Positions 36,743-51,000 of a stretch of 64,000 nt of DNA are shown one piece after another (the first letter of the stretch is position 1; the number at the start of each line of letters is the position of its first letter). Both the position numbers and the translations under genes were made by a program. Source of the stretch: Aplectana chamaeleonis (lineage: Eukaryota > Nematoda > Chromadorea > Rhabditida > Cosmocercidae); NCBI GenBank assembly GCA_029168955.1, contig JAPDOI010001750.1, forward strand, positions 62,001-126,000, given 5' to 3'. The notes under the pieces were generated by a model. The model was not told the origin of the DNA, ran no database searches, and was given only the letters and a program-made list of their open reading frames with translations.

Positions 36743-36984
36743 GCCGGATGCATCAACGCGCCGGGTTGGGGTAGGGGCAGGGCAGTCGACATCGTTGAAG
36801 ATCGCAGTGCGAGGGCAGTAGATCATCTAATCAATCGTGCCCCAGCTGTCTTTTTCGCTGCTCTATCTGCCCCAGCCTCCGAGCTGGGGCAGCTGGGGCA
36901 CGACTGATTTAGTGATTTACAGAGTTCTTCAAGGGCGCAGACTGCCCTGCCCCTGCCCCAACCCGGCCCAATGATGCATCCGGC
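36743..36984. mobile_element. 242-bp foldback MITE
   Basis: GCCGGATGCATCA and GGGTTGGGGTAGGGGCAGGG are inverted at the right end (CCCTGCCCCTGCCCCAACCC, TGATGCATCCGGC). The inner palindrome is GTGCCCCAGCTG ... CAGCTGGGGCAC. Confidence 0.8.
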
Positions 36985-37557
36985 CCCTGGGCGTATGACG
37001 AAGGCATGGCGGGTTATTTTCCTATTTTCTTATTCTGGCTTTGGATTTGCGGCTGGTCAATCACGTGATGATTGGAACAGAGATATCGTCATATGAATCT
37101 TCACGCACATTTCTTCCCTACTCCCTGTGTGCTTCTAATATGTTAGCTTCCGCTGTGTTTTGCACGTTTCCTGTCACTGCTAGGAAGGATGCTGTATGTC
37201 ATGATTTCACTCAAACGTTTTCACACTATTGCAAATGTTTATGCATGAAAACATACTTTGATCAAATTGATTATTAGCCCGTCCCAGCGCGCGTCTTACC
37301 TCCAAACCAGCTAAATCTGAAAATAAAATCATTATGAATTTGATTTCTTGCTCTCCTACATGAGCTTGAATTGACTTGGAAATAGTGGGAAGATTATGCT
37401 ATTCGGGAACCGGAAAGTAATGTCGTTTTCTTATGCTACATCTAATCTGTTTACTTTCGCAATCTGTTTCAAATGTTCTTGGATGGTCGACCAAGGTTGG
37501 TTAAGACTATTTGACAACTTCTTGGTCGTCTAACACGAATTTGCTTCTACTTGCGCC

Positions 37558-37799
37558 GTTAGACCCCCGTCAGAGTTGCTCGAACGACTGAGTCCCACCC
37601 GCTCGATACGCACCAGAGTAGTGACAGCTTGATGCAGAAAATCCACCCGATGAAACCGCCTGCGACCGTCTACTTGCGTCCGCAATCCTCCCATTCGATA
37701 CTGGTGCTCCACGCGCGCACACAGGCAGGGTCAATGCACCCGAGGTCGGTTTTTCCGCCCGAACTCGGTACTTCGTCTAAATCTGACGGGGGTCTTAAC
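37558..37799. mobile_element. 242-bp MITE
   Basis: GTTAGACCCCCGTCAGA at the left and TCTGACGGGGGTCTTAAC at the right. Confidence 0.72.
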
Positions 37800-38651
37800 A
37801 CGTCGTCGTCTCACGTTGCTGGTCTTTCTAATCGACACGTGTCCGGAAGACAAAAATTACCTGATTTGAAGTTAGAAAACCACCTTTGGCGTTCACTAAT
37901 GTCAAATGGATTTGAATAAACATCACAAATGTTCTTGATAGCTACTGTTGCGTCACTTCGCTTGCAAAACTCAAAAAGTATGCAATGCCGGATGTGCACC
38001 TCTGTGGTATTTGGCTTGCCATTTAACACAAAATCAGAATAAAAAACATTGGTTTAATTGTCTATAAGTAAAGGAGTCACTATAATCTTGCCTCTGAACC
38101 AAACAATGAGCTGATAAATAAAAAATCAAGTATTGACATAAGCAGAAACGACACTCTTCCGGTCCGCCTAGCACAACCACCCGAGCGCCTACCCCTGTAA
38201 GGAAATGAATGGACTGTCCTGACCACCATTTTTGATAGGACTATGAGCACTAGAACGGTCAAATGCAGATACGCCTGCAGTAATCGCTATATGCACTGTG
38301 CGTTTTGGATTCAGGCAGTAGCGAGGGGTCGTGCTGCTTTATTGGCAAATTATCAGCGAAAATGTAGCGGTGATGGGCGTAAGCAGAACCGCTCGCTTAT
38401 CGTAATGTTTTTCTGGGATCACTGAGCTTTAGATTCCGGCGGAAAGGGTAGCGGTTTCACCGTGAAGTTCCCAGCGCCTGCGTTTGGACTTCTTGAACCC
38501 ATACCCTAGCTCAAGTTTTTGGTTTAAGTCTTTAAAGTAGAAGGTTCAGGAGGTCCCTCTTTTTTATCATCTCCGAAGAAGGCAGGGAAGGGCAACGGTC
38601 TTGTGATGTGTTCTAACCCATATACCATGCAGTTTACAAACGTTAGAGATC
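37800..38651. other. No recognised feature
   Basis: Flank downstream of the ShKT gene; no coding support. An AATAAA on the minus strand lies at about 38338-38343, possibly a late poly(A) signal for that gene. Confidence 0.35.
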
Positions 38652-38802
38652 CCGGTCCGCAGTAGCGGACTACAGCTTCTGGATCACGCGATACGTCAAA
38701 ATCGTGTTAGGAGAAATGTGAACCGTGCCGAGACCAAATGGTCCCAGCAAGGGTATCACGTGTCGCGTGATGCAACAGCCGTAGTCCGCAGATGCGGACC
38801 GG
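38652..38802. mobile_element. 151-bp MITE in the ShKT gene 3' flank
   Basis: CCGGTCCGCAGTAGCGGACT and inverted CCGGTCCGCATCTGCGGACT, then GATCACGCGA/GCATCACGCGA. It starts 77 bp past the stop codon, so it may lie in the 3' UTR. Confidence 0.75.
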
Positions 38803-38879
38803 AATTTCGGCCCAAGAACGAAAGTAAATGCATAAAATTTCAAAACCATAAAAAAATTTTCTTACCTAACTTAGATGTC

Positions 38880-39052
38880 TTAACCGAATATATTCGGCAC
38901 TTTCGGTATCTTCGGTAAAGTTGGAGGACATTTGCCGCACGTCTTCCGACAATACATTGTGAGGACCGCAATGTATTTAAGGCTGTTGCAGTGACTTTTC
39001 AGCAGGAAACAAGGAGACAAACCGTTTTCTCCGGCGAGTTTGTCGAAACAGC
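38880..39052 (-). CDS. Exon 7: ShKT domain 3 and stop
   Basis: Acceptor TGTTCCAG only 113 nt after the exon 6 donor, phase 1, then 56 codons and TAA. Six cysteines follow the ShKT pattern, ending CRKTCGKC, with a Lys-Tyr pair four and five residues after the third Cys. The domain diverges from domains 1 and 2, which are near-duplicates. A short Pro/Lys tail ends the protein. The exon was found from its splice site and cysteine pattern because its frame is short. Confidence 0.75.
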
Positions 39053-42000
39053 CTGGAACATTGAAAACTCAAATTCTTAACGAAAATGGGTGTGGATGGA
39101 TGCAAAAGGTTTTCCACCATTATGGAGAGAGCTCAGTTGTTCATCGAGGTATTTTGATACCGTACCTTTTTTTGGCTCCTTATCTTTGCCTGAGTCCTTC
39201 GAGTCTTTTGAATCAGAATCATCTGGTTCATCCGTATCTGGAGAGTCCGGGGAGTCAGTATCATCATTCGAGTCTGAGTCTGACGTGTCAGGAGCAGGCC
39301 CATTCGGTGACGGTGGATTTGGAGAGTTGGGGTAACCGGGTCCATTCGGTGACGCTGGATTCGATGAATCCGGAGAAGCAGGTCCGTATGGTGACCCTGG
39401 ATTTGACACTGCATTGGGGTGATATGGTGCGGACGGATTTCCTGAGTCGGAACATTTGCCACATGTTCTTGGGCATTGATCAGCCATCAGCGAGAGGTAA
39501 GCAGCATTGCTGCAGAGGTGAGCACTGTTAGGACAATCGGAGACACCAGTTCTAGGATTAAGTTTGTCCACACAACCTGAAAATCAGAACAATAAGGATA
39601 AGACCAGAATTATATCAAAGACGGTATTTCCTTGGAACAGAACAGCCAGATGATTTTTCAGCTTTTATGCAGATCTTGGAGAGATTCACTCGCTGATCAC
39701 ACTGATATCTCTGAAATCGTCCAAGACCCCCTATGAATAGCGTTATGGCTCCTCAAGGATGCCTTTTTTCTGAGGGTGAAAATTTGGTGGACGAGTTGCA
39801 AACGAGGTCGGAGCTGCGGTGGTCGCTTATACCTCGCTTATTTTGAGGAATTTCTCGCCCTCGGCACGTGTTATATAGGAGCGGTCTCTGAGCGCAATGC
39901 CAGTTTTGCTTATCTTCGATAGATTTTACTAAAAATTGGTTACAAAGCTATCTGACATGCTGAACTTGAGAATCAGGTCAGTTTGGCTGGTTTTCAATAA
40001 AAACATTACACGCGAGGGCTCAATGAATCACAGACTCAAAGGGTCTCCGAGCGCACACTCGTTGTCAGAGTGTCTACTTCATATAAATCAGGTCTCTCTG
40101 GAAGCGCTCCGAAAAAATTTTCAGACCTGACCTAAAACTTCGCTCTGGTGTTGATGTGCTGATCGCAAGTCTGTTGTTCGTTTGTGACAGTTCGGATGAT
40201 TTAGCCAGATTTATCTGCAAAATTCCCACTGAGATGGAATTTCAGAGTCTAAATGAGACTTTTTACAACTTCCAAAATGCTTCAACTGATTTGGCTCGAA
40301 ACTGTTTTACTACAGTAGATTACGGTGGGTATAAGGTAGTTTGGACTCAGTTTTGGCAGAAAAATTGACTTTAGGGGTTAATTGGAATGCTGAGCACAAA
40401 CTTGAGATCCATTTGTCAATTTTCGAGGATATAGGTAGATTACGCCCTCTAAATGGCAATTATAACCGCCGTCAACCACAGTTATTCTCAGAATATTGAC
40501 AGCAAGACTCCAGATTCGTCATCAGCAACCCGAATAATCCCCTCATAGAAGTTTTGAGTGATATCCAAAACAACTTTCATGAAAATCTCAAGCTTTGCCT
40601 GATAGTTGTATGGCCCTTATCTCCTCGGAAAGCTGCAAAGGTGCAAAAAACCTTGTTCAGAGGTGGAATAAGCAAAACGTGACCTCAGATTCGGAGACAG
40701 AGTGCCATAATTGGTTTGAAAACGTTCATTGCCTCTCGGATCTGGAAGAACACCATACGAAAATCCCTAGTTAGGTCGAACGCCGTGTAAATTTGGACAA
40801 GCATCATGTATCGCGGACAAGAGGTCTAGCTCCCACGTCTTGCGGCGTTTTCGATTATCCAATCTGTCTTGTTCACTCTCCGGCTAAGTATCTTGTCGGG
40901 CACCGACTTTCCCATAGTATGCACCTTTCATGTGGCAGCTTTTGTACAAACCTCAACTGCGGGGGTTTAGCCATTGTGCTAGCCTCAAGTCATAACACTG
41001 GCACCCTCCTTGCGTCTCCGTTACGGTAAGGATTACTAAAACAACTATGCTCCAGTGACCGACGCAAGCCGCTCACCTCGCATCCGAGTTTGCACCTACG
41101 CCGAAAATGTCAAAATCACCTTCGCAGTCGACCCTCCGAAGGAATATGGCTACTAAAGTCAATGGTCAGCTCATATAGATTGCAGAATGCTCAAACTTTC
41201 TTTAGCTACTCTCGACACCCACAGTGACTAAAATATCTTCAACTAACATACCTGCAGACGGGGGTCCGTTGTTGGAAGCTGAGTAAGGTGCCACACCGGA
41301 GTTGGCCTGCCCAGAGTCATGACATCTGCCGCAGGTTCTTGGGCATTGATCGGTCATTAGTTGGAAGTAGGTGTGGTCATTGCAGAGGTGCGCACTGCCA
41401 GGACAGTCGGAGACACCGGTTCTTGGATTGAGTTTGTCGACGCAACCTGGAATTCAAAAAGCTGCTGATACATGACTCCAAAGTTTTACTGCACTAGCTC
41501 AGAAAATCTGCGATGGCCGGCATCAAGTTGCTGTTGGGTATGACGACGTGCAAGAAAACCATTGCGTAGCCATTATAGCAGAGCAACGTTGCATCAAACG
41601 CATTGCCTTAGTCGGAAACCGTGGCAGTTTTTCTTGACCAAATCGGACTTATAAACGGATATGGATTTGTGTATTGAGAGAAAATCAAGTAATCTTCCCA
41701 GCATACCTGCCGACGGAGGTCCAGGTGGTCCTGGATTAGGCTGGTTCGGGTATCCAGGCCCCGGCTGTGGTTGTGGATGTGGCTGGTATGGGGTTTCGGG
41801 CCCCGTGGGTTGCACTGGACCAGGCTGATTAGGAGACTCAGGCCCAGTTGGAGGTATCGGGTCGGGCTGATCCGGAATTTCGTTGTCACTTGGTGATTCT
41901 GGGTCTGGCTCTTCCGGAGATTCCGAGTCATCTGTTGGCATTGGAGTAGTAGTTTTATTCTTGAACCAATCGATTCCTTTTGACTTGGTCGTTCGGGAAT

Positions 42001-45000
42001 CTTCATCGTCAGAAGAGTCAGAGGAAGAATCAGGAGCCTTTGTTTTCTTCTTAAACCAATCGACTCCCTTAGACTTGGTTGTGGCTGACTCCTCAGAAGT
42101 ATCAGGCGCTTTAGTTTTCTTTTTGAACAAGTCGATTCCTTTTGATTTTGTTGTCGCCGAACCCTCAGCATCAGGAGCCTTTGTTTTCTTTTTGAACAAA
42201 TCAAGCCCTTTGGACTTGGTTGTCGCCGACTTCTCAGAATTTGGCGCCTTCGTCTTCTTCTTGAAGAGATCGGGAGCTCTAGCCTTGACTTGTGTCAAAT
42301 TGTTGTCGTCGTCTGAAAGATGGAAAAATGAAACGGCAAAAAAAAGGATCGCTCACGAAACATTAAAGACAGCGTACACGCTCAAATACATGGTCGAGAT
42401 TATACCAGAAATATGCCCCATGGCTCCCGCCATGTCGACCATCGACTTTTGAAGAGCTGAAAACCAACCAGGATGCCTATATTTCAGCTATTCTGTTTCG
42501 AAACCCTGCAAAACTCCATATCTATGAATAACGAATTCAAAAGTAGTACTTGAGAATACAAGTGACAATCCGGAGTAATAGCACCCTCAAATGGGGAGTT
42601 GAGAGGAAAAGCTTGATTGATCTTATTACAACATGTCTGCTTACCGGGGGGGGGTGGAATTTCGCAGGCTTGCGAAACGAGAATGCTCAGAAAATGTCAC
42701 ATTGGATAGTTTTCGGCGCTTCCAACGTCGCTGACGACATGGCGGGAGCCATGAGGGTCTATTTAGGGTGTAATCTCGACCATGTTTAAAGGCAGCATAC
42801 ACGCTCGAAAACGTGGTTGAGATAGCAGTGTGAAACGAGCCGAACGGCTCACAGCATAATGTCTACACAGTCTGAAGCGTCAAACACGACCCACGATGCC
42901 GGTACAGGAGTAGCAAGTTTGGCCCCGCCCGTACTTTCACGCCCCCTGTATTTGCCCCTTTTCTCCAACGCAAGGTAGCTGGCTCATCTTCATCGTCGGT
43001 AGTGTTGGTAGATTGCCTAACAAGTGAACCATACACGTCACTGACGGCGAAGATGGTCCAGCAATCCTGCGTTGGAGAAAATGGGCAAATACAGGGGGCG
43101 TGAAAATACAGGGCGGGGCCAACTTCTAACTCATGTAACGGCATTGTTGGTCATTTTTGACGTTCCGAAATGCATAGGCATTATGTTGTAAGCCACACGA
43201 TTTGATTCACTTTCTTATCCCAACTACGTTTACGAGCGTGTATGCTGCCTTTAAAAGCTTGTAAGCTGCTTTCCTAAGTTATCGATAAAAAAAAAGATTC
43301 TTGGAGTACTTGAAGCTTACCTGGACTACTTCGTGGCCTTCGAAACCAGCCTGGCGAATCCGTATTTGAATTGCTTTGTTCAATCTGAAGAAAAAATCTG
43401 GCGCATGTGATTGAGATGAGGATAAAATATTTTCTAGTCCTATGATTATTTATGGTTTTCGTATTATATTTGGTCTGACGCATGAACCAGACGGCAGCCC
43501 GTGCGGCGTTGGCAGCATCACCGGCCAACGGGGTTTCGGTTATCATTCGGCGATTTACCGTCGCAGTCCCGTCCATTGACCAGACAAGATTGATTACGTG
43601 AACTCCACGAGTAGGTAGGCATTGGAAGGGTCTTTTTTTCGGCTACAAATGGAACACATTGTTGAATCGAAAGACTTCTCAGAAGCACGTGGTCGATTCA
43701 AAGCGACTACATGGCGCTTATATGCGAAACGCACACCTGTCACCCTTGCAACAGCGCGTCGTGCTATAATAGGAACGCATCCCACCAACGCAGTTGTGGC
43801 AGCACATGTTCCTATAGAGCACGTGCTGCCACAACTTGAAGCGGTTGGTTCAGAGGATAGACCATCCCTTCGATAGCGCTTGGTCCACCACAGGGAAATA
43901 AATGTCTTGGTCGGCGGTAGGGTGAGGCGTGCCAATGGGGTCGGTCGGTGGAGAGTGCACCCCCCCCCCCCCTCCCAGCAGGTGACTCGTCACTGCGCCC
44001 CCCCCCCTCTCAGCGAACAGAGTTTCGATTTTTTCCTATTCAATCTCTACTGTCATTTTTTTCATTTTTATAGAATATATAAAAATTTATCGATGCTTTC
44101 CTTGTTTGCTGGCTCGTTCTTGGTTCATTCAAGAGCTATGTATGGGTCTCAAACTTGGGATGTGGATAGCAGTAGTCAAGAGCTTCAAAATAAACTTCAT
44201 ATGAACAGGATCTATGTAGAAAGTTTTTTTTCTAATATCTGATGAAGTCCAGAAGAGAATTTGAGCCTTTTGACGGAAAAAGTACACCTTGATATGCTCT
44301 CTCTCTCGTCTGCTAGGAAATGGCAAGTTGTTCTCCACAACAATTTGTACTAGAAAATGTGGCCCAGTCCAATCCATGAGGGTTTACCGTACATTTTCCT
44401 TCATTTTTCTCAATTTGATAATAGCGGTTTTAGGGGTTAAAATAACATTAAACGTTTTTAGACGTACCAGTGGCTCGGTTTCAGTTCAATCAAAAGCTAG
44501 GGGTCTCAAACTCGCGCTGTGATTAGTACTAGTAAAGAGCCTCAAAATAAACCCCATGTGGATAGGATCTACGAGAAAAAGTTCTTTCGCATATCCGACA
44601 GCTTCGTCCGCTCAGGCCAGACCATTACGGGGAAATTCTGAAAGAATACGAAAAAAATCTGTCAGATTACGAGACGATGTTGCCCTCCTCTGACAGATTT
44701 CTCCCGTATTCTGGCAGAATTCATTTGTGATCTGACAGAATTTTCTAGTATTCTGGCAGAATACTCCCGTATACGGACTGGAGAATACAAGAGAATTCTG
44801 CCAGATTACGAGAATTTCTGTCAGATTACGAAGTATCTGCCAGATTACGAGACGATGTTGCCCTCCTCTGCCAGACTTTCCCCGTCTCCTGTCCGATTTC
44901 TCTCGTGTTCTGGCAGACTTTTCTAGTTATCTGGCAGAATTCTCCACTACTCACATAAGCTGAAAAATATTAAGTAGACCCCAAAAAGTTCTATTTTTGT

Positions 45001-48000
45001 CTGACATTCTTCCGATGAAAGGGTCCCGATGGGCCGAAAATGGCGCTTAAGATTTCCGAAACAACTTTAAGATATGTACTCAAAATTGTTGGAACTTTGC
45101 AGTATTTCTGCATGAGAAATCCCGCTTTTTTTCTCCACCGAAATTCTTCCCGGTAATCCTAGTATAACGTACTTTCTTCGATCAGTAGTGCTCGCATCCC
45201 GCTATTTTATCGCGAGAGTGGAACATACATGTCACTGCTTCTAGATCACAAGCTGCCTTATTCTCAATTTGAGTGATGCCATTGAAGTGAAGCTGTCTCT
45301 GTTCATATAATTACTCAGCTTGCACATACTTCATTTCCTCCTCTTACAAAGAGGAACAATCTCTGATTTGCAGTGGCCATTTTGGATGAAATTAACTTTT
45401 GAATAACGATTTTCAGACGTAGAGTATGAATATACCCCTCACTTGGCTGCGTAGTATCACCCTGAGGCAAAGGTAACATTGTTGGTTTCCTACGCTTCGC
45501 GGCAAGGGAAAAGATTCACAAAATGAACTCGACAAAGGTCACTGTTTTCTGCTCAGAGTTGCCCCTGGAGGAGAAGCTAGGGTATATCAAACGAATAAAA
45601 TTTTTTGAAAAACAAGTATTTCAAAAGATTGACTCTTTCGAATATTCGAATAAACGAATTGTTCGGAAAATTGACTTCTCCTTATAGTCAAGATGAACGA
45701 ATTGTTTGAAAATTTAGTTTCCCGAATAGTCAAATTAACAAAATATGAAAAACTCAACTTCCGAATAATCAGTTCTTCGAATCATTCAAATACAGATTAT
45801 TCGAATACCTATTTTTTTGTATATGTAGTATTGTGTAGATCAAAGACGCCCTCTCGCATTTCTTTAATAGAAGCAATTTTTAAGAATACCAACACAAAGC
45901 CCACACACCTCACAGGTTCTTTCGGATCCTGAAAGAAATCATGTTCTACTCTTGCGGTTTTGATTTGATGATTAGTGCACGCCATTATGAAATTGGTGGG
46001 ATAGAAGAACATAAAGGTGAATGTTAAATTGAAGGCTAAATAAAATTGATATATTAAAGCGCAGTGTTCACGATGTGTAAAAATGCTCCTTTTTGGCTAA
46101 AACGTGAGCTTTAGATTCTCTGAGAAGAGTAGGAACAGAAGTGCGACGAAAAACGGTGGGGAAGTTTTGTCCGTGGGGTTCATTCTGGGCGCGGAGACAC
46201 GAATATGAGGTCCGTTGAAATCTTTTAGAAAGATCACTGCACGTTTTGGGAAGGTACAAAAGTACAAAAAACCACTGTCCTAAAGGCATATTGCGCGCTG
46301 GATATCACTTTCAATCTTTCGTGTACAACCAAAATAGTTTGGGCTGGCTGGCAGCACCCACGAAAGCTCTGCAAATGCGCCCTGTGAAAGCTAAGGCCAC
46401 CGGACACAGCTGCGAGGTGGATCGTCCAGCACTTCTGGGTCGATCATCTAACCTTTTTCTACGAAATGTTGATGCGACCGTCCAGCAACAACAAAAAGAA
46501 CTGTAGCACAAACTTCGCAAGCAGAAAAACTTCCAAAATATGACGATGACCAAGTCTCTGAACGCCGAAAAGTTGAAAAGGATTTTAGCGCAAAATTCAT
46601 ATTCATTTTTTACGTTTTGCTCAGGGAGGTTTTCCCTTAGAAATGGCTTTCAAAGGGTCCTTCCGGCATTTCCATTCACTAGAGGAGCTAAGCTATACAA
46701 AAACGTAGGAAAATATTTTATGGTGTTCTGCAGCGTAAGATGCTTTCAAGCTCTTATCCTCTTGAAACAACTAGATTTGGGGCGGAATACTGCACAGTTT
46801 CGCACAGATGCCAGTGAAGTGATACCAGCGATAATGAACTCGTTTCCGCAGATGCAGATGATAAAACGGCATCAGATTCGTAATGAGCACTCCAAATAAC
46901 ACTTTAGAAAAACGATTTGTGCCACATCTGTGTCATTCGGAAGTCGTCAAAAGTCGATTTTGGTGTCACATTTCGGAAGTCGTCAATGTAAACCTCAGCT
47001 TCGTGATCGGTAAGCCCAACTAACCCCCAGGACAAATTTTTAAGTCAAATCTGGAATATTTTCTTCCCAACACTTCCTGTACCCTGTAATTGATATAATT
47101 GAACGCTGATTCGAAAATCCGGGTAAGTCCAGAAGGCTTCGGAAGAAATGTGCTTTCACCCAAACTTTGCCTAAAGGAGGTTGTTTCGGGTGCTGAACAC
47201 GATTATAGGGTCCGTTTCAGGATTTTCGTAGAATTAACGCGCTTTTTGGAAGGACAATATGTAACAGAAAACCAGAAAAAACGTATATGACTTTTGTGTG
47301 ATTCTATGACAGCTGTGACAGCAGAGATATTCGTACTCTAAGCCGAGAAATGATTCTAGAAAAAACATTTTGATCGGAATGGCCAGTTTGGCCTAATAGT
47401 AGCTTCCTTGTCAGTGAGTTCGGGGGCAATGCATGCTTGATAAGTCTTTTCGACTTTCATCAAAAACGTGTATTTCCTTGTAAAAATCCACATCAACCAC
47501 AACTCGAATATGGCCAGTTTCTGCTATAATGATCGTCTAATCCAGTTTTAATGGGGATGTTTGAAGAGGAATCATAGAAATGTAAGAAGTAGTAATGCGG
47601 TAACTTTGTGGAGTTGAACTTATTATTTCGTAACACTTATGTATAGGACTCGTTGAAAAAGCAATTAAAACTACTTCAAATCCTAAATCAGGCAAACTTC
47701 TGCATGCACTCAACCCCTTCGGATACTTTGTTGTAATCTTAATTGAAAGAATCATTCTTTAAACTAAACAAAAGAAAATATCAAAAATTAAAAGCCTAAT
47801 CACATTGAGAAATTGAGGATTACAATGAGAATAGCATTTTTTGTCAGGAATAGATAGTTTCATGGGAAATCGTTGTCGCTTGGTCAGCTGGGTGGAAGTA
47901 TGTGATTTTTGCTTCGACCAAGGAATGATATTGGTGGTCATGCCTAACAGATCCACAACCTGATGGTGCACTGGGAAATCATCTTTGGATCATCAGATAT

Positions 48001-51000
48001 TTTTGGCATTACCGGGCTGTGATCGAGATGAGTTACGAAATATGTGTGCAGTTGACGACTCTCCGTATGCTGATGCACAGCATTCTACGATTTTTCATGT
48101 AATTGAAATTTCTTGGCACTGCCATGCGCGTATTATGAGTGAGAAACGCTACTGGACTCAAAATAGACAAAAAAAATGGATGGAATTTCGACCTGGATTG
48201 AATTCTACCACACTTCACAAACCCTTGAGGTCTGAAGTGAGCACTGTAAAAATTCCAACTTTACGAGGGCGAGCGAGCAGCACAAAGAGAGGCGTGCTCC
48301 TCGCCTCGTGGGAGTGCGCTCCAATGGCAGTTTTTTTTCGATGGAAGTTTTGCGAAGCGGTTTTGAAGTGGGTCTTAACTTTGCCGAACAGGCAAAATAT
48401 GTACACCATCATGGCAGCAGAGGATAGTATTGGAATTAATTATTAAGAAAAAGGATAAAATTGAGGGATGGATTAATCATCAAAATAATGAAAAACTCGT
48501 TGCAGTCTCGTCGCCGCCATGGCTGAGCAGACGTCAAAGAGCGTGCCGCACGGGCGTGGCGTCTGGTCATTCATACTCCAACGCCACGCCCGCGCATAAC
48601 GAGTGCTGTTGAGGTAATAATAGTGCTTAAGTGTGGAAGAGGAGGAATTAGCGTGTGCATGAGTCTGTCTGACCACGGGGTGCATTAATCACAGAAGAAT
48701 TCTCCAACCCCTTTGCTTGGGAATTTCCTAAGATTAAATTTGCGCCTTGCTCTTTTTCTGTGAATCCCGAAACAGTCTCGCTCTTGAACTGTCATTCCTA
48801 CGGACCCCAGAAACCTTCAATTCGAATCAATTCAGATATTAGGCTGAATTTTCTGGTTTGTCAGAATTCGCCATTTTTCTGACACATTACGGGAGGAGTA
48901 CGGCAAATTACAGAAGAATATTGTGGTAACTCTCTGGTAATCTGGCAGAATTTGTCAACACCAGAGATCAAGGTGAATTTTCTAGCAAAGTTTCCGTAAT
49001 CGGGCAGTAATTGCCGAATTAACAGTGAATGATCGGAAAACTCTGGTAAATTTCTGGTTCTACCCTGGCCTGAGCGGAAAATTTTTTTGGCCTTTCTGAC
49101 GCAAAAAAGTACACCCTGATCTGCCCTTACTCGTCTGCTATGAGGCGGCAAATTGTTCTAAACAAAAGGTTGTACTAGTTCCAAACATCATTTCTGCATA
49201 GATGGGAAAACGATATTTTATTTGACCTTCATCACCTCTGGACTCTGATCACCTGAGAGAATTTTTTTAGTGCCAAAAAAGTAGGTTCCAAAACGCTGCA
49301 AACGCTCTAAAAATCATTTCTGTACAGGTAGGAGAACGATATTTTCCTTGACCATCATCACCTCTGAACTCTGATCACCTGAGAGAATTTTTTTAGTACC
49401 AAAAAAGTAATTCCCAAAACGCTGCAAAAGTTGGCACATTTTCGGATCTCAACTTAGAACTGTGAATCGTCTTCAAACCACCTTTTGAGGTGAGATTTCG
49501 CGAGCAGCCAGACAGTAAGATAGAAAACGGTCTCATCTTAATCGCACCTGTAACACCTTAATGTAACACTTATTTTGTTTTCTACCGGTGAGGTGAAATA
49601 CGTAAAACTTCACGAAGCGTCACCAAATCAAATCATTTTTTAAACAATTTTTAAGGGGTGTTCATATGTAAGTACATTGCCCACTTTATGAATAACCAGT
49701 TCACAAGCAGTATTGGCTTTCTGATTCCCACAGGATTTCCTTCGATCATTTGCTTTTTAGAAGAATAATTCTTTTTTTTTTCAAAAAGCAAAAAGTTTGC
49801 TGAGCGTGTTCACAGTAGAAGCAAAATGACTGCAGAAACATAGGAAAAACTCTTGTCTGGGGATCCGAGATTTCTCCAGTTTGCACTTCTTGTTGTTGCA
49901 ATTCATACATATTGTACCACTCTAGTATCTAAACAACTCAGAAATTCGTGGGGAAGTTCCCGAGAGCGACAGCAGAACTTCCCTCGAAACAACTGGGGAA
50001 CTTCCTCCAAATCGAGGAGAGGCGGAGGGGACTTCCGGCTAGCAGGTCTTCCCTTGTTCTCTCGATCGCCAGTCTTCCCCAAGCTGTCGCAACCCAACAC
50101 CCATTGGTCATTGATTTATCAAAGGTCGGCTGGCCGAAACTCGTCGTTTTCAACAAAGTCCTGTTTTTCGCAAAGCAGGAATAGGGCCAAAATATTCACC
50201 TTTGTCGAAAGGTTACGGAGAGGCTCGTTATCTCTCCTGGTAATCTGGACAGAAATACCTTACACCGCCCTTGAGTGGCAGGTCTGCTCCCTCAACTTGC
50301 GAAGTGCGAGACCACCTCGCGACTAGCCCGTTTGCATCATCGTATACACTGCGGCTTTGTTTTCTCGTTCATCATGCTCGGGAGGAGGCCATGGAAACAA
50401 CCGTGAAGAGAACTTCCCTTGTTCTCCCCCGAGTCGACTGTTTCGAACGCCTTATCGTTGTGTATAATTCGAGGGGAGAGGGTCGAGACGTCCCCTTTCG
50501 GGGGGACGTCTCGCTCCTCTCCCCTTGACCGAGTGATACCGACCAAATCAGGTCTATTGTCTTCGGGAACTTCCCCACAAATATCTGAGAATCACATGGA
50601 ATGTGCATGACAATTTACACTTAATCAATATTTTTGTAGTGAAAATATTTATTTGAATATTTACATTGCGGGGATCAAAAAGGAAAGAAAAATCGGAAAG
50701 AGAAATGGAAAAAAATCAAGCTTGAAATTCTAAACAGAAATATGGGAAACATGACATTCTTGCGAGAGGGGCAGATCATGATTTTTACTCGCACACGACC
50801 CAATTTCGCGTCCCCCACCCTCCTCTCACACTGGGATCATCCATCATCCCAATGTAGGCTTGACCCTGGTATGTACGTATCGATCGTGTACGTGTACATC
50901 CGATTCGCCAACTATGATCGCAGTTTGTGAAGATTTCTGTTTCTTCAACTCTCCACACGTGACCGGATCGGAGCAGCATTTGCTTTGATTATATTAATCT

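Noticed and set aside
39040..39531. 163-codon plus-strand frame
   Set aside because: Antisense of ShKT exon 6.
41883..42452. 189-codon plus-strand frame
   Set aside because: Antisense shadow of the Lys-rich exon 4; its repeats are the complement of FKKKTKAP.
44636..44950. Regular repeats resembling a CRISPR array
   Set aside because: Units vary in length and orientation with no constant spacer size, and the DNA is eukaryotic.
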